From: Tetmemena sp. SeJ-2015
Taxonomy: Eukaryota; Ciliophora; Spirotrichea; Sporadotrichida; Oxytrichidae
Assembly: GCA_027382625.1 (NCBI GenBank)
Contig: JAJKFJ010022890.1
Location: forward strand, 1 to 64,000
DNA: 64,000 nucleotides
Direction of reading: 5' to 3'
Below the pieces are notes generated by a model that had not been told where the DNA came from, did no database searches, and saw nothing but the letters and a program-made list of their open reading frames with translations. The translations under genes and the position numbers were made by a program. Below are positions 33,890 to 45,667 of the stretch, in pieces. Within the stretch, counting starts at the first letter, position 1; the number at the start of each line of letters is the position of its first letter.

Positions 33890-34320
33890 GAGAGCACTCA
33901 GCATCATTAAAAGAGTTAAGGCTAAGATTCATGACAAGGAAGACAACCATCATCCCCAAAAAATGTCAAGCTAATTTCAGACTTCAAGCAAAAATACCAG
34001 AATAAATACAAAAATTAACACCTTTTTCAACATCATATCAATTTCAGATAGATAATTGCTAAAACAACCTAAAAACAACTATAAAATTCAAAAATCTACT
34101 CCTCACTTTCAAAGTTAAATAATAAAATGATAAAATAAACAAGAACAAGCATAAGGTACTACACTAAGGGTTTTAACGAAGATTTGAAACTTAAAGAATT
34201 CCACCAATAAAATTAAAAACATCATTTTATTAAAATTTATTTAATATATTTCCCGTTTTTAAAGTTGATCTCTACTAGATTAGTATCCTAGAACAGATAT
34301 TTTACAGTAAATTCTCTAGT
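33890..34320. other. Spacer between A/C tract and element D2
   Basis: AT-rich. No gene seen. Confidence 0.4.
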
Positions 34321-34324
34321 ATAT

Positions 34325-35345
34325 TATAAGATGAATAAGAATTGAATTAGTTTTCCTTTGTAATAACGACTGATTAATTATACTCTATAATTATATTTGG
34401 TTTAGAGATCTGTAGCATGAAAATGGAAAAATAAGCAAACCTAGAGATTGATTTTCAGCTTCGACCATTCTCTGAATTACTTATCACAATTTGGAGCCTA
34501 CAAAGATCTTTATGAGCAGGAGGCCTATGTTGATAAAAAGATAGAAGCAATAATGCAACACACCTGGGAGTACTCTAATACACTTATCACTTCAGTAAAA
34601 TAGATTGCGAAGGAATTTGGGGTTTAGGGATCACATTGAGAAGGCCAAAAAAGGCAGGAGTAAAGCTTTCCCACAAGCATTATAGCTGCAAGAGATATCA
34701 TATACTGAAACTAAATAAGGGATTTATTGGTGCAGAATGCCTAAGGATCTCTATAATGCAGAAGAATTGAAGGAGGATATAAGACACAAATATTAAAAAT
34801 AGGAATACCCTTGCTTGATGTAGAGAAGGCTGAGGTGCGAATCGGCTTGTAGATTGGTGCGAATCGGCGAGGTATGTGATGCGCACTATATAATTCCATC
34901 AATGACTTTCTTACAAGACTCCGTTCTTTCCATTCTTCTATTCGGAGCTTAACTGTGCGTATATGGAGTTTAAGTTTCAGGACAGAGAAGGGAGGAGGCA
35001 AAAGAATATTCAATGGTAGACTACCTTTTACCAGAGAAGAGCATTGAAAAGGGATCAGAAAGAAAGGGGCGCAGAAAATCCATGAATTCGGTATGGATCG
35101 AGAGTGAGCACTAATAGAAGTCAGTGAGAGTTAAACTTCGAGCAGTGGAATGCACCAGAGTTTAAAGCTAATCTTCATACACGAGAGAGCAAAGATATGA
35201 AAAAAGATACCCAGAGAAGCATAGAAAAACTCTTCCTTAGAAATTTGCAAATTAAGTCTCAAATCCCAATTATAGAAAGGAGTAATAATTGCCAATTATT
35301 TTAAAGAAAACTAATTCACGATAAAGCATTCATATTCATCCTATA
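34325..35345. mobile_element. TIR element D2 (about 1.0 kb)
   Basis: The left end is TATAAGATGAATAAGAATTG and the right end, inverted, is TATAGGATGAATATGAATGC (identical over 20 bp to the D1 right end). It is collinear with D1 without the nested palindrome. It contains two GGTGCGAATCGGC-type units near 34836-34868. Minus-strand frames of 62 and 90 codons overlap here but are not conserved in D1. Confidence 0.75.
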
Positions 35346-35727
35346 ATATAAATTTCTCTCTAGCTTTTTTTATTTAATTTTTGTTTGTATTTTTAGTGTG
35401 CTTGGGCTAATTCTTTTAAATTCTAAGTATAATTATATATGATGATATAAGTTATTTTATTATTTGGAGGTATTAGAGGTTGAAGTGTTGGTTGAATTAG
35501 TCTGAGTTTGATTAGTAGATGATGAGTTATTGGTTGTGCTATTCTAGTTTGATGAATTAGTTGAGGTGTTTGTATTGTTAGGAACTAAACTGGGATCATA
35601 TTTGATTGACAATGCAGGGTAAGGCTTCTCAAAATTATCAAGTGTTATTTTCAAATTAATTAGCTTTTTAACATAAAAGTATTGTTTTTTTTATTCAAAT
35701 AAGATTTAAACTAAAAATAATTTTTAT

Positions 35728-36347
35728 TATAGGTTGAATATGAAAAGGTGATCGAGGGTAAACAAAATTGATCTCTAGGGAGGGGAAGGAAGTGTATATG
35801 AGAACTTTAATATATTATTAGTGTTTGTATATGTCTGTTTAATTTAAATGTTGGAACATGCCAAATTCTATTAAACTGTCTCTGAAATGTTCAATAGGAG
35901 TCACCAGCTATCTTGAGGAAGAAACCCTGACACACTTAAGCTTTAGCCTCCTGGGGTGTTTGGCTTTGAGTTTGAGTACTTTCTAAATATTTTCATCTTT
36001 CTTAAGATAGGCTCCTAGTGCCATTATTGAGTGTAATTTATCTGCTTCAAAATTTAGAGTTCTGTTGCACTGATTAAGCTTTTAAATTAAATGGTCAAGA
36101 GATTTCTCATCTTGATCAAGCAAAGACTTTGTTTAAAAGACTTTGAAGTTGTTGTAAAGGTGTTCTTCTTGTCTTCCTGCCTGCTGTGTCTCTTTGACTT
36201 AGGAGTTCCACTCTTTAACCTTAGATTCCACCAGTGTCTTCATTCAAAAATTATTAAATTTAAATAAGACCTTTTACTGGCCTCTTCCTTCCCCTCCCTC
36301 TAGATCAATTTTGTTCTTCGATCACCTTTTCATATTCAGCCGATATA
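35728..36347. mobile_element. TIR element G (620 bp) with long TIRs and an internal ORF
   Basis: The left end is TATAGGTTGAATATGAAAAG and the right end, inverted, is TATCGGCTGAATATGAAAAG. The inverted similarity extends about 65 bp inwards (GTGATCGA, then AACAAAATTGATCT, then GGGAGGGGAAGGAAG). The long, well-conserved ends suggest a relatively recent element. The interior is a single minus-strand frame. Confidence 0.85.
35770..36243 (-). CDS. Coiled-coil-like ORF inside element G
   Basis: From ATG 36243 the frame (TAA/TAG as Gln) has no TGA up to and through the left TIR. The first 100 residues are rich in Lys, Glu, Leu and Gln (VESKVKEWNSQVKETQQAG, then FEADKLHSIMALGAYLKKDE, then VLKLKAKHPRRLKLK), a helical, probably coiled-coil protein. 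This is far from random composition. No stop lies before the element end, so either the frame uses flanking DNA or the gene was truncated on capture. It may be element-specific or host-derived. Confidence 0.5.
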
Positions 36348-36728
36348 ATATTGAATAAAATATGATTATTTGTAAAGTTCATAGTAAAATTAAGGAGATA
36401 GCATATTAATGTAAAATAGACAGGAAGTGCTTATTTTTATGTTTGATCCCCTTAAGTGTTTTAGAAATAAGTCGTGGAAAAGTCTCTACCTTGCTACAAT
36501 TAATAAAACATATTACTATTAAAGTTTACACTAAATAAGTATTAATGAATAAAAATAATTATACTCATCATAGCAACATTTCTATATCTTTTATTTACAA
36601 GAAATTTACATATAGACAAATACTTACAAAAATTAAGATTATTTAATTTATAGCAAAGAAATAATCAGGACTTAAACTAATTTTTATCAATTAAAAAAAA
36701 TTAATTTTATAATGAGATATTATTCAAA

Positions 36729-37206
36729 TATAGCTAAAATACAATCGAATTACAAAGATTGTATAAAAATAATAAATAATTATCAAATAATATTTGGACT
36801 ATATCAAGTATATTAAAGAAATTAATTAGAGACTTAAATCTTAACGAAATATCCATTAAACTAAGACATTCAGATCATTACTTCTTAATTTTCTAGTTTT
36901 AATTTTCATTACTATTTACCAGAACTTGTCAACGTGATTGATTATCTTGATCTTGATGTACTTTATGAACAATTATTAATTTAAGATTCCTCTTCTTAAT
37001 GCCTAAGACAATTTATAGTTTATTAAATAATTTGAAAGTACAAAAACAAATTAACTCCAACTACCTCCACTGGCATTCAAACTCTGACCAAAGGAAAGCA
37101 AATAAATTCAGGTAAGAATATAAGGAAATTTAAAATTTTGAAATTAAGAGTTACTTATTTTATAGATTATTCTTAGCCCCGATCCTGTATTCATATCCTT
37201 CCCATA
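36729..37206. mobile_element. Possible TIR element M (478 bp, weak ends)
   Basis: The left end is TATAGCTAAAATACAATCG and the right end, inverted, is TATGGGAAGGATATGAATAC then AGGATCGG. Only parts of the terminal motif agree, so the pairing is tentative. A possible exon ends at GTAAGAATA near 37110. Confidence 0.35.
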
Positions 37207-37300
37207 ATCATAAAAGGGTCAATCAATTAAAAATTTTTGAATAAAAGCTAATAAATAATTACCAAATTAAAATTTGGGGCTTGATATTGTTAATCCAAAA

Positions 37301-38226
37301 ATGGAACTAACTTGGGAACAGAGATTTATTAGAACTAGACATTCAGCTCATTACTCTCCTGCCAATATACAGCTTATACCCTTCGCATTACTTTAAGAGC
37401 AGAGGATAGAAATTCTAGCTGAGCTCAAAAACAAAGGCAAACACTAATATTTATTTTTTTTGATGATCAAGACGAATACTCTAACTTAAACCCTAAGAAG
37501 CTTTGGGACTTAAATTGCATTAAAAAGCAGGCTCATAAGACACAATATCGTTGGAATAGTATTCGCTGAATGCTACTTTATTGGAACTAGCGAATGATTT
37601 AAACTGCAACATTTTTCATATGGTAAAAAGGATTGCCTTTGAAGGATTGGGATATGAAAGTCTATTCCTTCAAAACGTAGAACAATTTATGATGTTTAGC
37701 AAGAAGCTAATAATCGCAAAGCGTGACGCAGGTGGCTAGGATGGATGAGGAGTATGGCCTTGCTGCGATCTTAAACATAATCGATTTTACTAACGAGATC
37801 GTATATCGATAAGTTTGGTTAGAGAGGTCTATGTGGAAAAGGATATGTCAGATGATAGGGAATAACTTGGAATTTAATTAAGCGAGAATGCTAATGTATA
37901 TGATAATGTTTAAATATTCTCGCCATTTTATACAATTCAAAAATGTGATTAATTAATTGATTATCAAACAGCAACAAGACTTATTTTTATTAAACGCTAT
38001 CGAAGATAAAGCAGTAATAGAGAGAATACAAGGAAAAGAAGGAATTAGCTAACCTATAAAGATGAAGAGGAGTAAATTTTCCTCCATAATGAGGATGACG
38101 CTATTTAAAGCTCAGACTAAGGCAGCACCATTAGCACAAAAAAAGTATTGTTAAGGAAAGAGAGTCAAAGTTACAAGCTAAGACTTAGAAATAACAAGTA
38201 TAGTTTGCCAAATACCAACGAGCTGA
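37301..38226 (+). CDS. Host-like gene, unknown protein, frameshifted
   Basis: Successive plus-strand frames have coding-like composition. ATG 37301 starts MELTWEQRFIRTRHSAHYSP. A shifted frame gives DEYSNLNPKKLWDLNCIKKQ. Then MVKRIAFEGLGYESLFLQNV (from 37645) and, from ATG 37741, MDEEYGLAAILNIIDFTNEI and IVYRQVWLERSMWKRICQMI lead to TGA 38224-38226 after 161 codons. Three or more frameshifts are needed to join them, which could be assembly indels or intervening germline sequence. A shorter, similar block (CTAAGACATTCAGATCATTAC) occurs upstream near 36860, suggesting partial exon duplication. No family is recognised. Confidence 0.45.
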
Positions 38227-38229
38227 AAA

Positions 38230-40780
38230 CGATTAGCTAAAAAAATGGCGCTTTATGTGATTAGAATAAAGACAATGAAAGCTATTATTCTTAGAATTCA
38301 GAGACAGGAACGTATCTATTGTGATCATTATTGCAGCCTCATCAAAATACATTAGGAGGTCTAATGATAGATGAAGGATATTGAGTTCCAGAAGTACTAA
38401 TGAGACTAATGCAAACATTCTCTGAAAGAAAAAGTACTCAAAATTATTGATGCGAATTGAAGAGATATATTAAATTGAGAGAGCATGCGAATTGGTTATG
38501 TCAAACTTCTAACTTAAAATTAAATCATCTTCTTCAGCAGGTTATATTTTTCCTTTTATCATTGACTAATCTAATACTGCTTATAGATCACAAGCAAGAA
38601 ATAACAAAATTGGCATGGAAAGCTCAAATAACTAAAGTGTGATCAATGACTAGTGATAAAAAACATCAAACAGTCTTTCCAAGGAATCAGATCCATAAAT
38701 ATGGAAACTGTGTTGAATTATATGGAAACGCCAGAAAGTCTGATCGAAAATCTTCAAAAACCACTGAAAGAATAGAGAATTTACAGTCTATTATGAAATA
38801 AAGTGAATTATAGCAGATTATAAATTTAAAACCCGATTTTGTAATTAGATTATTCAAACATGCATATCGTATAATTTAAAAAAGGCTCATCTAATCCATT
38901 AACATAATTAATTTATTGGAGCTATTATAAGGTTTTTAAATTAATTGATTTTTGCACTGATTTTTAAAATAATATATTGTATAAGTAATATTTGAGAGTT
39001 GTTTCCGCACGATAAATTAATATTAAATAAGCACATTAAGTCATCATTAATAGTGATTGATAGATTGCAAAATGTATAGAGTTGGTTAGTCTATCTAACT
39101 TTATATGTCCAACCATTTAATATAGTAAATAAAATAAGATATATAAAGATAAGTTATTGTGATCGTGTGCACAAGTGCCCATAGAGCAAACAGTATTGTC
39201 TTGTTCAAGAGTATCTCCGTTAGCAGCTGTGAGGCAGCATGAACTCTGGCCTTGGTATTCGCAGTAAGAATAAAAGGTGTCAGGTTTGAGGGTGACATCC
39301 AATTTGGATTGGACAATATACTCATTCAAAATAAGGCACCTAATGCAGGTTTATGTTTCGTTGGTTGAAAGGGTTCTGATCCTGTCTGATAGCCATCCAT
39401 GCTAATTTTCTTTGCTTGCAGCTACTTCACGCATAGTAACTGCAATTATCAATACCAACTTCAGAAGAGAGAAAGGACTTTTCAAACCCTATAATTATAT
39501 TTTAAATTATATATTTTTAATGATGTTCATGATAATTGAACGCTTTAACGTTAGCATTATTGCTAATATTTATTCTTATAGTAATATTTTTAAATTTATT
39601 GGATTTAATAAAATTTTCATGATGATAACTAACCTTGAAAGTCAAATTAAGTTTTTATTATGAGTTAATACATTAAGAGTAAAATCAAAATTTTTGTGAA
39701 GATGGACTTACTAGAGTGCTAATTTTCATCACTTCACATAGAAGGGTAATCAAAATATAAATAAAGAAGAATTAACAGCCTATGGAGCAATGTTCCGGGT
39801 CATCTATTCTTAGAAACGAAAATATAAATATTTGTATTAAATTAAAAAGTTGACAAATATATCATTAATCAATTTATTATATTTTTATCTTTTGAATATT
39901 GAATCTTTGTTCTTTCTAATGAAGGTTAGACAAGAGTTTATTATTGGAAATCTGTAAACCTAAATTCATTGAACTTTTAAATTATAAAGATATAATTAGT
40001 ATTGTACACACAGCACTTATTTTTAAATTTGTATAAAAAGAATTTGATCTACTTTTAGCATATGGATGTTTTAAAACATATTCGAGAGACACCTGATACC
40101 TACAAGACCAGAGTAGCTAAATAATTATTAATTTAATACTGTTAATATCATCGTAGTTAGATTATAATGAAATAAAACATATGTTAATAAATGCAGGCTA
40201 TCTGTATATATAGGAATTCACAAGTGGGCGACCTCAACATTAAATTCTTATGCCTTCGGTCTTCTGATTAATATTAAGTAATAGATATATAATACCTTAT
40301 AACTTAGCTAATAAAATTCTACTTATTCAAAATAATTTCTTTAATATTATTTGTTCTAGTGGAATTTGTCTGCGAGCTCATTTCTTAGATTTCTCCATCA
40401 AGTTTATTGTTCAGAGAAGAATGCTATTGGAACTTTATAGATAGCAGTAATATATTTAGCTGCTTCTTAGATAGTTACAGAGCATAGTTTATGATAATCA
40501 AATACTTTTACAAAGACAAAGTTATTTTTTTCGCCATAAATAAAGAGTAAATTAGAGCTACTTTATGTATGACTAAATAATTGCAGAAAGATATACATCC
40601 TTAGATTTATGCTCATTCATAAGTGAACTAATTTATTCAAATGAATGCAAATGTCTGCTGCTTTGCTATTTTTTACTTTTCCAACGCTTTCCTCATTATT
40701 TTACCATTCACAAATTTTTCCCTGACATTCTGTTCGATTTCTGGGATCCAACCACATATCCTTTAATGGATGGGTATAAA
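38230..40780. other. AT-rich region with no clear gene
   Basis: Weak coding-like frames near 38240-38420 and 38660-38795 (plus) contain TGA at about chance frequency. The overlapping minus frames at 39101-39329 are not convincing. No TIR pair found. Confidence 0.35.
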
Positions 40781-40789
40781 GTATGAGTA

Positions 40790-41701
40790 TCCTTTGAAGT
40801 GAATAAACCTCAGGATTTATTAAAGTTGTAGTAGTAGGGTTGCAAAAATAAATTGATCGTCAATCTAGTTCTTAGTTTCCTATTAAAATCTTCTGGTCTG
40901 AGCCATTATGGGCTTTGGTTAAGATCATTTCCTTTTATTCCCATTTTATTGATAATGATGGCAATGCTGTCAATAATTTTGTTCTCTTCTATGATTCAAG
41001 GTATTTCATCAATGTCCAGTCCATTATGAGAAGTGATGATTCTTGCTTCAGATCAAGTGAAAATAGCGCTATGCCTAAGCTTTCGAGCACATCTCATAGG
41101 TTTTTGAAGTTCTAAATTGTGCTTTCTCATAAGCATTTGGCGAAGAGTTCTATCCTTCTCAATCTTAAGATTAATTTCCTAGTAATACTTTTCTCAAATC
41201 TTACTCTTCCAGAGTTATCTCTATTTACTGTGCGATGAATAAAGAGAAGGTTATTTCATCACTTTTCTCTAGTCTAGTTGGATATAGCTTTTTTCGCTTC
41301 ATCCATGGTTTCTAATTTGCCCACACATCTAGTAGGCGCTGGGGCTGTAGTCCTTAGCTTCTCTTTAGTATCTTCTGAACAGGTAGATTGTAAATCTACC
41401 TGTTCGATATCAATTTGGTGCCAAGAAGATTTGTGAGTGATTCGTAAACGTCAAAGAACTCTTACTATTAATCATCTTTAAGTTTGAATGAGAGGACTTT
41501 ATCACAAGAATCATTTGTCATTTTTTATAAGTCTGAACTTTGGGTTGATCCTTATACTTCTTAGTCTTGGATGGGGTCTTAATTTTTTCTTCTGCTGAGT
41601 TACTGATGAGTTGGATATAATAAACGGAATGTTCTCCAATGGTTTTGGTTTAATTAACTCTATATTAGTCTTTCATCTGTTCTCTTCATTATCTCAAGCA
41701 T
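40790..41701 (-). CDS. Host-like gene, unknown protein, frameshifted
   Basis: A 180-codon minus-strand frame starts at ATG 41701 and ends at TGA 41161-41159. Inside, DDQQQEFFDVYESLTNLLG is clearly protein-like. A competing frame gives QSTCSEDTKEKLRTTAPAP and KLETMDEAKKAI near 41395-41300. Downstream, LRQMLMRKHNLELQKPMRC (near 41130) and SPQWLRPEDFNRKLRTR (near 40880) continue the coding character after frameshifts and two TGA codons. The gene is broken as assembled. A 13-bp hairpin at 41373-41411 lies within it. No domain is recognised. Confidence 0.4.
41373..41411. repeat. Short perfect hairpin
   Basis: GAACAGGTAGATT, a 3-base loop, then AATCTACCTGTTC. The 13-bp stem sits inside a probable coding region. 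Confidence 0.6.
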
Positions 41702-41959
41702 TTCTATTGCTGGCAATTATAGTTTCCTTTCTGGAGTGCTGGATTCATTTTTATTTTTCAATAAGGATCTTTTTATTCGTGAGATAAAGTCTATGAGTAA
41801 AGTTGCATTTATTTATTTAAAAAAAAAGCAGCCCATTCTGCTTGGGTGCTCGACTGATGATTTTTTCTTATTGTGCTTACATAGATGCTTTTACTATAGT
41901 TTAAATTTACTTCTATTTAGAACTTGTGTTGAATTTGTGTCCATATAGAATTCGTTGAG

Positions 41960-42560
41960 AGTATAGTAATATTTTATTCTTTCCTCACCTTATCAGAAAT
42001 TGGCATTATTGATATCAAGATCATAAATTTATTTCTGGTCATGTTGGGCTTATCTATGATCTTGTTTGAGAGGGTGGCTTCTAAACCCGATTAAGTACTG
42101 ACGATTTTATCTATAATTAAATTACTAATTATTAATTAACTCTCGCCATTCAGCTGCTAGGTGTAATAAAACATCAATTGAATATCTCTAATTTTAGCTA
42201 GAATCTTGCTTTAAAACTTCATTCAGTAAACAGCTAACTAATTTTTAATTAAATCGATGGTAAATGTACAATATAAGATAGCTTTTAGAATTATGGTTTA
42301 GAGGTTGCATTAATTCTTCTTTCATGTTCTTAATTTTTAATTAAATTCTCAAATTAAATTACCTACTTTAAAGAACATTTTAAACTCAAAATTAAAATTT
42401 TGTTTTAAGAAAATTTTTTAATACAAAATATTAGAAATTGAAAGATCTCTTGCTAAATAGAAAAGATAATTTATTTTACTTCACAACATAGATAAAATTG
42501 ATATTAATATTGAAAACTTTAAATTTAGGATGATTGTGTATATATTTTAAAAAGTTAAAT
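41960..42560. other. AT-rich region with no gene recognised
   Basis: Nothing supported. Confidence 0.4.
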
Positions 42561-42569
42561 AATATTGCA

Positions 42570-42930
42570 ATTTAATTAAAATAATAAATGAAGAGTTGTA
42601 AAATGTTGGCAAATGAAATGTGTACTTTGTAGCTCAATATGGGGCTTGTTTGATAGATCATTGAAAATTAATATGAGTTTCTTCTTTAATCATGTTTGTA
42701 GCACCTCTCAGCAGTGAGATATGATTCACGCAAACTCCCAAAGAACAAATGTCAACTTTGTATGAACTAATTTCACTTATAACTCTTGACTGAGTACTCC
42801 CACAAAAAAGTTGAAAGGATGAAAAGTTCTTAGAATTTAATGCTGGTTCGAATGGTCTAATAATTATTTAAATTTGACCCTCTCCACACAAAATTGTTTC
42901 ATTTTAATTTAAATAATAATTTAATTCTAT
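42570..42930 (-). pseudogene. Dispersed kinase-fragment repeat, copy 3 (best kinase match)
   Basis: The minus strand encodes FCGSTQSRVISEISSYKVDI followed by CSLGVCV. This fits subdomains VIII-IX of a protein kinase (CGTPxYxAPEV...SYKVDIWSLGV). The next residues, SLLRGATNMIKEETHINF, match copy 4 closely. The APE triad and DIWS Trp are altered. The region is a fragment only, bounded by the AATAATAAATGAAGAGTTG edge seen in copy 2. Confidence 0.6.
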
Positions 42931-43699
42931 TTTCCAATAAATTCTCAGCTATAATAATTCTCAAACAATTAAATTATAAATAAATTATCAAACAAATAGT
43001 CATAAGTAGAGATTATAAAAAATTTATATTTTTCTTAACTTTTTGTTTAAATTTAATTTTTATAATTTAATACAGGAAAAAAAACGATTTGGTAATTGCA
43101 AAAATAAATGCACTGATTTATTAATTTGAATCGTTATTTGTAACTTAGCATATTTACGAGGTCTTTGGCTTAGGTTCGTCTTCATGCCAAAGCATTTATT
43201 ATTATTTATTTCCCTCTGAAATCTTTTTATCCCTCTCTATTTTGTTTTCTTGCCCTCTCTTTGTTTTGTACTCTATCTTAAACTAAAGGATTTATAATCT
43301 TACATGTTTGAAAGGTAAGAGAATTCTCTATTGTCTGACTCTGCGTGCATTCCTCAAATTAGGAGCTCATTTTAAAATATCTCTTACACTTTTGAAGAGT
43401 TCCAACATGTTCACTAGCTCAACTATAAAACCTTATTACTTTGAGAATGTAATAGATACATGAAAGTAATAAGGGCTAACCCAAAAAAATTATCAATAAT
43501 AAGATAATAAGCTCAAAGGTTTACTTACCAATTTGTGCTTTGGTTTAATTTAAAAAGTAACTTTCATGATGAAAGAGTGACTAAAGAATTCTCCACTCTA
43601 CCATTTTGAACTTTAATTTAGAAATTGAAATTTAATATCTATTTGTAATTAACAAATAGCTGTTGACGCTCTATTCATATTTAAGAAAGAATTAGTTTT

Positions 43700-43735
43700 T
43701 ATTTCCTCGATTATATAATCGTATTCATCATATAA
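43700..43735 (-). repeat. Unpaired TIR-like right end
   Basis: Inverted reading TATATGATGAATACGATTAT, close to the common motif. No convincing left partner was found upstream. Confidence 0.4.
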
Positions 43736-43889
43736 TATAATTGGCTTATACTCTAGATTATCTAAATATTTTGATAGAATATCGGGAAGCATTAAACTTT
43801 TTAAAAAATCAACTTAGTTTACCTGCGATTACATAGCAAATTAGATATTGTGCTTTCTCTCAAACACCTCGAGTCCGAAGCTTATTGGG

Positions 43890-44624
43890 ATGATCTAATC
43901 GATGGGTTCATACAGAGCTGATGGCTTCTGCGAGGCCAACCGAGGAACCTCTTTTATTGTGTTACTCCCCATCCTGATTTCCTTATCTTTTCCTTTAAAT
44001 CCTACCAAGCATGTCTCTATGCTACAAAGAAGTGCATTCTAATTTCAGTAACTCTTCCCCATCACTTTTTATTTTCCCCCATGCAATTCCCTCCACTAAC
44101 TTACACTCCCAGAGCTTCATTGTTTGTATTTCCTCCACGATTTTTCATTTGTCACCCAGAAGAACAGAAATTCATTAACTTTAACAGCTTAAATGGCAAA
44201 TTACTTTATCTAACTATCTTGGATAGGAATAGGTTCAAGCTAGTCTTCTATTGAGGATACATTGTATGACTCGGAATAGTTAGCCTCTTTTAAGCTGTCA
44301 TTTTCTGATGTCTCTCCAAAACTATTAATTGATCACGTCCAAGTTGAAAGCAATCCCAGGGATTCTTTTCTGTTCCTGATCTTCAATAGCATAGCCTATC
44401 TTTAAGAATTTTTTTTTTCATCTGTAAAAACACTGTGTAAAAGTCAGTGTTTATTGGAATTAGTATAGTAGTTGTGGATATAATTTATAATTTTTCTTTC
44501 TTTAAAATATTAGGAATGTAAAATTAATAATCAATTTCAAAAACCAGCACATATTTTACTGATTAATGAAATTAATTACTATCCTATGTATCTTTAGGAT
44601 TAATCTTCGAGCATCTTTTTTTGA
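43890..44624 (+). CDS. Long open frame, unknown protein
   Basis: From ATG 43890 to TGA 44622-44624 the frame has no TGA for 244 codons (TAA/TAG as Gln). The middle is coding-like (SSIEDTLYDSEQLASFKLS, then SDVSPKLLIDHVQVESNPRD). The first third is hydrophobic and could hold membrane segments (SFIVLLPILISLSFPL), and the last third has a chance-like composition. A run this long with one stop codon can arise by chance here, so only the middle is persuasive. No domain is recognised. Confidence 0.35.
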
Positions 44625-44869
44625 AGTTCAATTTTAACATGTTTCACCAGGTAGAAATTCGAATAATGTGAGCAAAGTCAAATTTATCTGCTTTTTTTTC
44701 TTCTTATTCTTTGATACGGTATAGTTGGTTCTTTATATTTCTGATACTTTTTATTTTATAGTAAGTTTAACTAATATAATATTTGTTATAAGTCTTACTG
44801 ATAAATTAGAATATCCATTTTAATATTTTTACAGATATTTAATTTCCTCATATAATAATTAAAAATGAA

Positions 44870-45290
44870 GCGGCCGAGCAAGCAAGATATATAATTTCTA
44901 AGGTTCCACATAGCCAACAATGATAGTGTGGTGAAGTGAGGTAAGCGAAGTGAAGAAAGAAGAACAATGTTGACGACTAGGTCGCCGACTATGAAACAGG
45001 CAGAGTTTCACTACCTGATGAAGAGCTCAAGCTCTCTTTGACATGGATGCAATGCATCAAGCTCACGAAATCTAAGGCTCCTGAGCTACCTACAACTCAC
45101 GTCCTAAGTGAGGGAGAGTTTGGACGGCAGGGTTTCCAGGTCATCTCCCTGAACTGCAAGTTGCGAAGTCCGTGTCCTCTTGCAGCTATCAGCATGAGTC
45201 CTCACCTTTGAAGCAGCGCAGCTAGGAGCGGCTTCTAAGAGTCTGCTGCTACATATCGGACTTAGCTCCCACTAATAGGGGCCTGTAGGA
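44870..45290. other. G+C-rich island open on both strands
   Basis: About 420 bp near 50% G+C in AT-rich surroundings. The plus strand (44954-45211, TAG as Gln) reads EELKLSLTWMQCIKLTKSK and ends in TGA. The minus strand also has a 110-codon frame with GDDLETLPSKLSLTQDVS. The codon colour resembles the TBE-like transposon genes, but no homology to A or B is seen. It may be part of another element or a distinct gene. The coding strand is undecided. Confidence 0.4.
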
Positions 45291-45667
45291 GTATTTAATA
45301 ATAATATCCTCAACATTATTTAATACACTAGCTCAAACTTCCTCATACATTAAAACATCAGCCACACCAGTAATAATTATTATGCTTGGTTAATAATATC
45401 TTGAAAATGGTCGGGCACTTTAACTAATGTAGAGCCTTTCTTTCACATTATTTAATTTATGCCTTAAATTTTAAATAATAATTTCTTCATAATTATTATT
45501 TGAAACAGGAAAAATTTATTTAAAATAGATCAATTTAAGGTAGATAGTTGTTGCTACCAAGCTAAGAATGCAAAATTTTAAGCAGATTCGATAGAGTAAA
45601 AAGTAGAGACTTTAAGTAAGTGTCCAAGGATCTTAAAATATTTTCTGTTATGATATCAAATTTTTAG

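Noticed and set aside
32667..34005. Reading frames of 200-430 codons on both strands of the A/C tract
   Set aside because: They result from a sequence that cannot form most stop codons. They are single-composition strings without any domain.
38230..38800. One continuous frame if TGA is also read as Trp
   Set aside because: TGA occurs at about 4% of codons there, higher than real Trp use and near chance, so the stretch is probably not coding.
43890..44624. Calling the 244-codon frame a certain gene because of its length
   Set aside because: With TGA as the only stop and this base composition, many frames of 250 codons are expected by chance in 64 kb. Kept only at low confidence for its composition.
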